Part shown: piece after piece, positions 55,247-64,000 of the stretch
Numbering within the stretch: the first letter of the stretch is position 1
How the letters are laid out: each line of letters opens with the position of its first letter
From: Butyriboletus loyo
Lineage: Eukaryota; Basidiomycota; Agaricomycetes; Boletales; Boletaceae
Assembly (NCBI GenBank): GCA_038093515.1
Contig: JBBPSI010000027.1
Location: 1-64,000, forward strand
Length of the DNA: 64,000 bases
Direction: 5' to 3'
Translations under genes and position numbers: made by a program
Notes under the pieces: model-generated
The model's input: the letters and a program-made list of their open reading frames with translations, nothing else
Database searches by the model: none
What the model was told of the DNA's origin: nothing

Positions 55247-57110
55247 TGCTTGTAAGTGATGGAAGTTGTGATGTGTAGTTATGATGCGGATGTTTGGGTG
55301 AAAAGACTGCGGAGAGGCCCCGCCTTATATACTTGCTCGTGCGGGTGGCCCAGCCTCGGCCAATTATTGTGCACTCTCACCACCACCCAATTGCAATACA
55401 CCGTAAAAGCTCAGTTAGTCAGAGGAACGTGGTCACCAATAAAGTTCGAGGGTGCCCGTGCAGTGATATCTAGTAATGGCGTCCGTTGCCGTCACTTCTA
55501 CTCCAGTCAACGCAATCCCGAGTAGGGTGCTTGAACTAATAGAGGCGACGGTGAGTACCTCACATGGCTCATAATGGTTCGCCTGACCTTGCCGGTCACG
55601 TTAGGCCGTGACGTACGGCCAGCCTTGAGGTCATGTGGGGCGGTCTGGGTGGAAAGATCGGACAACACCATGCTCCAGCCTTGCTCGGTACCTTGTCCAA
55701 AAGCTATAAAGTATCCGAATCCTACGGAACTTGGGAGAAGACCATCAATGATCACACGTTCGTGACACAACATTCCTACCATGTAATATTCGGGTCGCGT
55801 CCAAAAATGCGCCCGAGGAATGATTGATGGAAGCCTGATGTGACGGGATTGAGCAATACCAAAATTTAAATGGTTGTGCCCCGTGGTGTGGACATGCGAG
55901 GAACGCCCCCATTGCGCGATCCGTGTAAGGCAGCACTAGTGTCTTCGAAGTGCGTAAGCTCAGCTGAGATTTGGTGATGCTAGTGCACTCGGGAGTTACC
56001 ACAGGTATTGAAGCCGATCGCAATTTTGTGATGCCCGTGCTGGATCCTGAATGAAATGACCCGTTGGTTGAGAATGTAGCTGGCGAAAGCTTGATTGACT
56101 CGATTGGTCTGAAACGCGAAGTCTGTACTTGAAATCTGAATATGTTTGGGGAATGGAAAGACTAGAAGTTTTCCGGTCGAAAATATGTAGACTCAAACTT
56201 GACGTATCGGCGAACGCGTTGGCTTTTCCTGAACTGCATCGGTGTAAATAATAAGTATTGTCACGGCCTAAATGTGTATGGAAAGTGCTGGTCTGTGTGA
56301 GCGGGGTCACAGAGCTTAGTACGAGCGGCACGCCCCTGCTTACTCTCTCCCCATTTTGACCTCGCCCTTTCCTCACGCACCTCTTTTCTCGTCGCACCCA
56401 CCACTCCCTTTTTTCCTCGTCCCAGCAGCCCTCGGAGCCTCGCGGCATTTTGCCCGTCAGGGGTCCCAAGCGCTCCCCTGCGAGGTTGGTCCCACCCGCC
56501 CTCGCTGCTCACGCCTTGACCAACAGGATCCCGCTTTCGTTTTGGGCCGAAAGGCGTTACGCGCTTTTGCTCGCACTCTCCCCTCACCACATGACGCGCT
56601 CTGATTTGCAACCTATTCATATTGCAGTGGCTCACTAGCATACCACCATGTACATGCACTGCTTGCTATCCAGACCCCCATGCTTTTGCTATTCGCCGCG
56701 ACTTCCAAAGACCTCAGGGGTAATGTTTTTTGTACATGATTAATTTATTTGAAGTTTCCACACACGTCTAGGCCGTGACAACACTTATTATTTACACTGA
56801 CATTCAGGAAAGGCCAATGTGTTCGCCGATACTTCAAGTTTGAGTCTACATATTTTTGATTGGGGAAACTTCTAGTCTTGCCATCACCCAAATATTTTAA
56901 GTGCAAACTTCGTGTTTTGGGCGACATTTTCTCTTGATTTAAATTTTGCAAAATGCAGCATGGCAGTTACAGTTATATTACTAATTCCACTCAAATCCCA
57001 GCTATGCAGGTGACCTTGTGATGAGTAGACAAGCAGTCCGAGTCAACATCGGCGAAACATCCCTTCACTGCCAAGCGCAGTTTGTGCCTCCGCGCTGGAT
57101 CAGCTTCATG
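55247..57110. repeat. Copy K upstream block, right edge of the array, then unique sequence
   Basis: The upstream block ends near 56.1 kb. A pyrimidine-rich stretch on plus at 56.34-56.6 kb yields two overlapping ORFs of about 80 and 130 codons on opposite strands, neither of which is convincing. 56.7-57.1 kb is AT-rich with nothing recognised. Confidence 0.45.
55323..55330 (-). promoter_or_regulatory. TATA box of copy K
   Basis: Plus-strand CCTTATAT, i.e. ATATAAGG on minus, about 75 bases before the ATG; CCAATTATT (CCAAT on plus) lies further upstream. Confidence 0.6.
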
Positions 57111-57345
57111 CGTACACAACACGCGCGCATCCTAGGACATTTTCGGATGGGGGCACTCATACTTGAACAAAGTTTTCCATCAAATACTGGAGACAAGAGT
57201 ATGTCAGTTTATCACGCGAACTCGAACCACGCTCATTCATATTCATATGCTTGGCATTTCTGCATCAGCTCGCGTGTATTGCCATAGATGTCGGACGGAA
57301 TACCGATGTTGAATATTGGCTCGAGCTGGTGGACAGTTGCGTTGC
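57110..57345 (+). pseudogene. EMC2 fragment (exon 1 end, intron 1, exon 2, then exon 4 piece)
   Basis: Aligns with 62758-62972: ILGHFRMGALILEQ matches ASQDIFEKGASILQN, the intron keeps the TCATATTCATATGC region, and FLHQLACIAIDVGR matches FLEQLALAAIDVGR. It then jumps to DVEYWLELVD, matching DVEGWLELAD of exon 4, so exon 3 is deleted. Out of frame overall. Confidence 0.75.
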
Positions 57346-58580
57346 GCGAAGGGCACGCTTCCATCCCCCTCCGCTCCAGAAACGTCGAGATACTTTCGAT
57401 GGAACAAACAATCAGGCTGTTTCTGTAGGACGGTGGTCTTGAAAAATGGACCCAAGAGCGGCTTCCGATGAAATGCGAGCTCGAATGGAACACGAAAGAG
57501 CCATGACCATCTTTAATATCGGAAAGGAAACACTGTCCTAGGTGTATGTATGTCCCTGACGTGGCTCTGATTGTTTCGCTGTTCCGAGAGCCGATGGTTT
57601 TAAACAATCCTTTGACAGTGCGGGCGCTTCTATCCATCAATAAGCCTGATATAATGAGCGGGCTAGACGTACGAAGACGACAGATAACGCCCCTGGACAG
57701 GTCTGAGGATATACGTGAAACGAGGTGAAGTATCTTGAAGACACTCACCTTGTGTACGTTGGGGCGACCAAGACTGTATCCGAGTCTCGACCGCGCGACT
57801 GACGAGCACATCGAGGGACGTTTGGTGGCTCGGGGTATGTCTATACGATCGTCGTGTGCACGGCAGCGTAGTTGATTGAATAGGTCAGATCGTTCAAACG
57901 TGCCGTTTTCGGCTCAGAAATGTCGTGCACGATGATCAGAGAGTGTAAAACAAATTGTGGATGTGCCTCCTTGTCATTGGTATCATTGTTAGAGGAATAA
58001 ATTGATGTGAGGAACTCGTCGATGGGGATGGTGTCCCTGGAATTGGTGTAGTCTCCTCGACAGTACTAGCGAGTCGAAGGATGACTCACCCAAAGTACTA
58101 TGGAACAAGTAAAAAAAACATCGAAGGGTGCCAGTGAAGAACGCTGCAACCTAACACGCATCCTCGTCTTGGCATTCTTTAGGTTTGTGTTAGCTCGAAT
58201 CAATCAGACACTACCCTGCGCGGTTTCTCAGTGACGTTGATTGAAATCCTGGCGAGCCCAATCATAAAAGGGCTGAATGGAACTCAAGGTAACACTACGA
58301 AGCAGTGAGAACTAAAATAACCGCGATATCCACACATTCACGACCCAGCGTAGTGTCCATACGTATGCATCGAATCACCTTAATTAATGTGTCCCATCTT
58401 CAGCACCTGAGTAACCACACAACATCCATGCGGGCAATGTAAGCGAAATAGTAGCGTTGGCTGATTCTTGCTGACGCTGATTCACTGTGAGTTTAACCAT
58501 GGAAGGTAAAGGAAAGTGCACGCACCGTTACGCGGACCCTCCCGGCCGGAGATTGAGATGCATCGTTCGCTTGTTGTGCC
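57346..58580. other. Flank with displaced EMC2 5' region
   Basis: About 57.80-58.02 kb matches the EMC2 upstream region 62.45-62.66 kb (ACGGCAGC, GTGCCTCCTTGTCATTGGTATC-type strings split into short matches), but lies downstream of the EMC2 exon fragment, so the piece was rearranged. A 192-codon minus ORF (57811-57233) overlaps the EMC2 fragment antisense and is rejected as a gene. Confidence 0.5.
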
Positions 58581-60605
58581 TCATGGGAGATGAGCTATCA
58601 TAACGTGGTACATAATAATTAGAAAAGGACACACAGGGCCTGTTTGCGTTGGACCCGCAGCGCCTTGTTGGCTACGAGAAGTATCTTCGCTCAGACGGCC
58701 AGCAGCCTTGGGAATTGTTTTACTCTGATGCAGGATAAATAACGGTGCTAAAAGAACAAAGCTAAAAAGACACACAGTGCCTGCTTCGTTTGAATCTGCG
58801 GAGCCATGTTGGCCACAAGAAGCGTCTTTATTTGGATCGGCAGCCTGAGCCTTGTGAGCTTTTTCACGCTGTGGTGCGGGATAAACAACAGTGCTCGAAA
58901 ACAAAACTAAACTAAAGACGAACCTTGGGTGTTATAACGGGTTTTGCGACTGCTCGCTAAGAAGATACGTTGGACAAACTACATCGGATTACTTATCAGG
59001 GAATAGCACTCACCCGCACGCGTTGGCCTGCAGCCATCCTCGAAGGTCCCTCATTGGCAGCATTCACTCCCGCTGGTGACTGCGAACGAGATTGAAGCTC
59101 GGCAGGCCGACGCGACCTTTTAGAAGCCCGATCAGGCTTATGCGAAGCCGGGTCCTTGCTACTCTTCTTAAACCTCGTCTGTAGCCACCTTTTGAGCACC
59201 GGGATATTCTTGGATGGCTCAACAGTATCAAGATTTCTCTCTGGGCATGCATCGGGAGGGGCATTAGTGGGCGGTGCATCTAACAAACATGGTATGGCTT
59301 GAGACGAACCAACAGGCGGTACCTTATCCTTGCGAGTATGGACAAAAGATACCGGGGACGGTGGCTCCAGCAGCGTTAACACGGAAGCAAGAAGAGAGTG
59401 AAGCGATCACCAACCTCATTATAGTCAAACAGAGGACCAGGCATGCTCGGTAGCACCTCAACCTATGACATCGTGAGGACTAGCCTCGAAAGCGAAAAGC
59501 ACGAACTCATACGTCGAGAAGATCACTATCACCTTCTTCGTTGTGGGTCTTGGATGTCTAATATAATGTGTCGGCATGGGAGACAGGATTGGGCTTATTC
59601 AACATGCCCGACTACGAAAGCACGAATACTTACATGGAAAGGGCCATACGACTCAGGAAGGATGCTGCTGAGATTTCTAACGGAAACCTTGCCATCACGT
59701 CGTCCAGTCGCAAGATAATTACTATCTGGCGAAAGGGTGATTGGGTGTATCTCTTCACTGTCTTGAATAACAGGACCAATCAGACTGAGTGTTGATGTGT
59801 CCAGAAACGAGATGGAGCGGTTCGCAAAGGTAGCAATGAATTTCCCGTTGGCGGCTAGAGCAATAGACCTGACAGAATCGGCGTCACCGAGGATCTGCGA
59901 CTCAGCGAGCTGGAACCCAGTGAATGCATCAAAAGAGTGGATTTTCCTGTCGTTGGATGCAGCATAAATTTGCTTCCCAGTGTCTGACCACGCAAACGGA
60001 GTGATTGGGTAGAATGAGGGTGTGATAGTCTTGATTGAGATGAGGTGGTCACCGTTGTGGGTGTCAAAGATGCGGATGGAGTCCAGCTCGCTGGCCGTGG
60101 CGACGAATTCGCCGTTTGGAGAGAATTTGATTCCTCGGATATCATTGTTGTGTTCCAGCGGGCCAACGAGTCTCTGGCCTGTCGTGATGTTCCATATGCT
60201 CGCTCCGACAGTCCCAGTCGCAAACCTGCTGGAATCCGGGGAGATGTCCACAGCGGCCACGACGTCTCTGCCCTCCACGTCGATGACCTTTTCGTGCATC
60301 TCTGCGTCCCACACGCTTGCGCCTCGCTGAGTTCCACACACTATCCACTTGTAATCCCTTGACACAGACATGGCGTTCAGGTTCAATCCCATTCGTTTGC
60401 TGACCTCTTGACCGTCTGCAATTCGCCACCGTCGAATCCCATCCGCACTCCCGCTCAGAAAATGCATTCCATCAGGGCAGAAAACGACTGCCCACACTGC
60501 GTCGGGGCAACCGGTGTCAACCACTACCGTATGGTCTTACAGAGTTGTCAGTGTCGTTACACTCACTCTCCGGAGCGGCTACACACCAATCTCTGTTGAC
60601 GACAT
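58581..60605 (-). CDS. WD40 repeat protein, seven blades, with basic proline-rich tail
   Basis: Exons on minus: 60605-60587 (MSSTEI), 60535-59634, 59462-59415, 59364-59014, and a last exon starting near 58905 whose end I cannot fix. Introns of about 50 nt and a longer third one; frame is continuous across the first four exons (440 codons). Exon 2 holds seven WD-like units: VWAVVFCPDGMHFLSGS, MSVSRDYKWIVCG, VDISPDSSRFATG, IKFSPNGEFVATAS, FAWSDTGKQIYAAS, IALAANGKFIAT, ITLSPDSNYLATGRRDGKVSV, then the PESYGPFH boundary. Enough for one beta-propeller, i.e. a protein-interaction scaffold. Exon 4 is basic and Ser/Pro rich (KRWLQTRFKKSSKD). No NACHT or other N-terminal domain, unlike many fungal WD40 proteins. 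Probably the intact parent of the pseudogene at 31-32.6 kb. Confidence 0.72.
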
Positions 60606-62002
60606 CCTGGCCAATGGATACAGTCTTCGGTCTCGGAGCGTCAAGAGAGAAAAAGATGTGTTTCGGTTTGCTCGTGATACGCAACGTTATCTCAAGCATA
60701 CTTCTTTTCTGATATGGGTCCATTAACGCAATGCCTTGTATCCTTGGCGCCTCCTCCTATCAGGTGACCTTGTTACGACGATAAGGCAAGCAGCCAACAG
60801 TGGGAGAATTCCCTCGCTGTCAAGGGGACTTGCGATCCCTCGTTATATCTCGGTTGCAGGACTCGGTTTACGATGAATGTATAATCCACATACCCACTAG
60901 CAGGATATTGATCGTCACGACGTTTAGGCAGAGAACGTGCGGTCCCTTCCTTTATCCGATTCTCACACGTGTTGTCGAATCCCTTGGCATTCATCTAACC
61001 GTTGACACCCCCTTCAGGAATCCCAACTCAGAAAAGTGAAATGGTCTTGTATATGGATGTCGCCATCCATGACAGAAGAGCGCTGGAATGAATAAAGTCC
61101 GGAGGCACACAGTGTAATTTGAGAATCGCCGCGATATGCACTCCCACACCCATACACACGCATCAATCCATGATTAGACCGAGTGTCAAGTCATGATATG
61201 TAACAGCAGTCAATCTTCGACCTTTTAGGAAACCTAGACTGATTTGAATGATGTATTTCGGCAGGAAGAGAATGGCGCTGACGCTCAGAATACTTCGATT
61301 TCGATGAACTCGTGGTCGCACTAAATCACAGATTAATACGGTGGTGAATATGACTCCTATCAACTCCAGATTGCAGAAGCAACGGCGACGACGCATCTCA
61401 TTTCCGCCACATCACGTACCCTCACCACGCTCACCCCTTGTCGAACACACCACGACCGTGGTGGTCGCCGCGGTCGCCCATCCTACTTGGCTTCTGCCCC
61501 TTGTACGTACCCTCCACCCCCAGGTCTTCCCACATCGTCTTCAACCCCGATTTTTAGACACCCCAGATGACAACGGACACCCCCGCCAACACATTCCTAT
61601 ATTAGTCCGCCGTCACCATCCCCGAATGCCACATATCACCAACTATCCGTCTACAGGTCCCGCCTGGGCAGCGTACACTCGCGTCCACCTTATGCCCGAG
61701 CGCTGTTCGGATGATAGAGACCAATCCATCTGGGTTAGCATCGTAGTCCTTGTTTCCCCCTGGATTTCCACGGGAACCCAGACTCATATCACTGCATGCC
61801 GCCCAAGTCACACGTCTTGGCAGTGCTCTGCAGACCCACACATGACTTCAAGGTAAGCGACAGCATTCAGCCTGGTGGCGCTCGCTTTCAAGGGTCGGAG
61901 CATAAATTTGCATTCGCGGAAACGACGTGGAATGACAGGTTCGCCAATCAGCAGTAATCAGCTTGTCCAGGCTTGCCCCGGCGTGTGTTGATCTTTCTAA
62001 AG
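60606..62002. other. WD40 5' flank and unidentified region
   Basis: 60.6-60.75 kb is the promoter side of the WD40 gene. 61.36-61.48 kb is the fourth copy of the unidentified module; a 171-codon plus ORF (61341-61856) and antisense frames overlap it and no choice is supported. Because this copy is adjacent to the WD40-EMC2 locus, it may be the source. Confidence 0.4.
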
Positions 62003-62570
62003 CTATAATGTCGAGATCGACCACACGCTCGACACTCTGCCAACCTCCGTCTCGATTGCCGCCTTGACCAAGTAGAGCAATTCCTTGGGAGACAGGGTTC
62101 GGTTTGATCTAGTCAAGCGCCGCGAACAGCGATGGACACGATACGCAAGAAAGGGACTCCATAAAGTCCCATCCCAACGTTCTTGCCTAGCGATCTGCCT
62201 GACGATGCCCGTCGGTCGTCGATAACCTGTTTCATGTGCGAGATCGCACAGATGCACGACGGTGGTTAACATCGGTATCCCACCTGCGCTTGTATGATGC
62301 GTCTCTGCTCCGACGTGGCACGGCCTGGAGCTAAGGCCGAGGCCGACGAGAGCGAACTGGGACAGGCCCGACGGCTGATATCTCCACTGCGTCGTCTCGA
62401 TCGTGCGAGACGAGGTATCCCGCAGCGTCACGACGATGCTTGCGAAAGGTCACTGATATATGATCGACGAGCACGTCGATAGACACGTAGCGTGTCTTGT
62501 ATATGAATGTTATATGCACGGCAGCAATACTTGTAGTTGATCGAATGATCAAGTCGTCCGAGCTGGCCAT
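62003..62570 (-). CDS. Possible gene divergent from EMC2, unidentified
   Basis: Two overlapping minus-strand frames: one from ATG 62570 (MASSDDLIIRSTTSIAAVHI...) ending at 62331, and one ending at 62003 with PKELLYLVKAAIETEV. An intron could join them, but I see no decisive splice pair. No recognised domain. The first part has a weaker counterpart near 57.8 kb (SLDVLVSRAVETR-like frame). Low confidence; it may be non-coding 5' flank of EMC2. Confidence 0.2.
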
Positions 62571-62716
62571 TCTCTAAATGTCGTGTGCGGTGATCAACGA
62601 GAGCCAAATAGATTGTGAATATGCCTCCTTGTCATCGGTATCGTTGTTGAAGAAATAGTACTTGCGAGGTGACTCGAGGTACGGGGAATTACGTAAAAGA
62701 CTTGAACCTGTTCACG

Positions 62717-63937
62717 ATGAGCGTCCAGTCTGCCTTGGACCAACTCGCGACCTACCGCGCACACAGCACACGTGCATCCCAGGACATTTTCGAAAAAGGC
62801 GCGTCCATACTCCAGAACAATGCTCTTCATAAGATGGGAGACGACAGTACGTTTGCGCACTTGGCCCTCGAGGACCCAACTCTGACCACGTCATATCCAC
62901 ACTCACGTTCACGTTCTTGACAGGCTGGGCGTTTCTGGAGCAGCTCGCACTCGCTGCGATAGACGTTGGACGGTTGGACGTTGCAGACGTATGTACGTGT
63001 CTCTCCGGGGCTCGAATGGCTGCGCTTACACACCTGTCTCGTTTGACGCCAGCAATGCCTCGGGAAGCTCAGCAGCAAGTTCCCGGATTCACCACGGGTA
63101 GACTGCCTCACAGGCATCCGCATAGAAGCCACCGAAACGCCAGAAAACGCTCTCAAATACTATGCTGAACTATTGGAAGCGGATCCTACCAATGCGGTAT
63201 GCGGACCAACGTGATCGAGCTGCTCGTCGTGTTCTCATTTTCGTTTTTCTTTTCCCAAGGCAATATGGAAACGCCGGATTTCGATATTCCGACGAACAGG
63301 CAAGATCGACAAGGCGGTTCACGAACTCTCGCAGTACCTCGATACGTTCTATACCGACGTCGAAGGCTGGCTCGAGCTGGCAGACATTTACGCGACGTGT
63401 AACCAGTACGTTTCCATTCCTCCTAACGTTGGCCTGGACCATTGACACTGACAAGCTGGACAGATACGAATATTCCCTGCAATCACTGATGCATGTCCTC
63501 CTGCTCGCACCACAGAACCCATTCTACATCCTGCAAGTGGCAGAAACGGCCTACACGGCCGGCGACCTCCCGTTTTCGATCAAGATGTTCCTTACGGTGG
63601 TTGATATGACCGACAGCGATGATTCCGAGTCGCTTGTCGAATCGACACCCCTTGGGATCACCGTGCGTGCATGGTATGGTGTCAAGCTTGTGAGTACTTT
63701 TGGCATGTTATTTCGAATCGAGAAAGCAACGGTGACTTTATGTAGTGTACGAGACGCATCGCGCAGGACCCACGGCTTGCGACGAACTCTCCCTCCAATA
63801 CGGCCCTTCCGAAAAATGTCGAGATGCTTGATGAGCTTGCGACAGAGCGTTTACGGGTCGCATACTCGAGTTCTGGTCAAAAGGGTGAGATTGCAAAAGG
63901 GAGAGACGAGGTGTTTGCTTGGGTTGCTGTTCCTTGA
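62717..63937 (+). CDS. EMC2: ER membrane protein complex subunit 2 (EMC2)
   Basis: TPR subunit of the EMC, the insertase for tail-anchored and multipass proteins at the ER membrane; EMC2 forms the cytosolic cup. Six exons: 62717-62846, 62924-62988, 63053-63196, 63260-63405, 63464-63689, 63746-63937, giving 300 aa. All introns are GT-AG (57-77 nt) and the frame is open. Motifs: FEKGASILQNNALHKMGDD, FLEQLALAAIDVGRLDVAD, SPRVDCLTGIRIEAT, ALKYYAELLEADPTNAAIWK, GKIDKAVHELSQYLD, GWLELADIYA, APQNPFYILQVAETAYTAGD, SIKMFLTVVDM. This matches the family order and size. The start ATG at 62717 gives MSVQSALDQL. At least four partial copies of this gene occur elsewhere in the window, and this is the only complete one. 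Confidence 0.93.
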
Positions 63938-64000
63938 GTCCATCTTTGCTTGCTTGACGTGCCTGAGCACAATCGCATGGTTGCTGGTGCTGGCAGGCCA

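Larger units (their letters stand above)
12000..56100. repeat. Segmental array of inhibitor genes and interleaved duplicated loci
   Basis: Units of roughly 2 kb made of a conserved upstream block, a TATA promoter, a four-exon inhibitor gene and a conserved 3' flank recur on plus up to about 45.6 kb and on minus from about 47.3 kb. Between units lie duplicated pieces of WD40, EMC2 and membrane-protein loci. Many flanks can be matched between copies by eye, for example 13.4-14.9 kb with 39.6-41.1 kb. Confidence 0.85.

Noticed and set aside
12000..56100. CRISPR-like or satellite array
   Set aside because: Repeat units are about 2 kb genes with introns, not short direct repeats with unique spacers.
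56261..56659. 132-codon minus-strand ORF in a pyrimidine-rich stretch
   Set aside because: Low complexity, overlaps ORFs on the other strand, no duplicated or conserved copy to support it.
57233..57811. 192-codon minus-strand ORF
   Set aside because: Its 3' half is antisense to the EMC2 fragment at 57.1-57.35 kb and it shows no motif; the open frame is likely chance.
61341..61856. 171-codon plus-strand ORF
   Set aside because: Overlaps the unidentified module, whose minus-strand frame is the better conserved one; composition is His/Pro rich without a recognisable domain.

Overview
The window is nuclear DNA of a mushroom-forming basidiomycete (Agaricomycetes). The evidence is the dense 45-60 nt GT-AG introns, a chitin synthase fused to a myosin motor, a DUF6533-type membrane protein, short WD40 proteins of an agaricomycete style and a small beta-trefoil inhibitor family. 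It has two gene-containing flanks and a large duplicated, partly decayed middle.

Left flank (1-12 kb). In order: the 3' part of a DUF6533-like membrane protein gene (minus, running off the window); a complete eight-exon class V chitin synthase with a myosin motor (minus, 2277-8427); an intron-containing tRNA-Pro(TGG) (minus); an unrecognised 384-codon single-exon gene (8947-10101, plus); and the broken C-terminal end of a pogo/Tigger-like transposase (11602-11981, minus).

Middle (12-56 kb). This is an array of small four-exon genes for about 141-148 aa secretion-signal-less proteins that look like fungal beta-trefoil protease inhibitors (I66/cospin-like). By reading splice sites I reconstruct seven intact copies: 14035, 16609, 40194, 42484 and 44759 on plus, and 48215, 52824 and 55246 starts on minus, the 44759 copy needing a GC donor (so eight if that copy is counted as intact). 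The others are broken: one with a lost splice donor (19561), one fused to upstream DNA (22729), one with a stop and lost donors (23174), and two relics on minus (47.3 and 50.3 kb). All share a long conserved upstream block, a TATA box and a CCAAT box. Orientation switches near 46.5 kb, so arms at about 43.6-45.6 and 47.4-49.4 kb form a large inverted repeat. Interleaved are duplicated pieces of other loci: WD40 genes, DUF6533-like membrane genes and at least four fragments of EMC2.

Right flank (56-64 kb). A WD40 seven-blade gene (minus, about 58.6-60.6 kb) and an intact six-exon EMC2 gene (plus, 62717-63937) appear to be the parents of the WD40 and EMC2 fragments found in the middle. The picture is birth and death of an inhibitor family in a recombination-prone region that has also captured pieces of the neighbouring WD40-EMC2 locus.

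All exon coordinates come from manual reading of splice sites and reading frames; family names are from recognised motifs, not from database searches.
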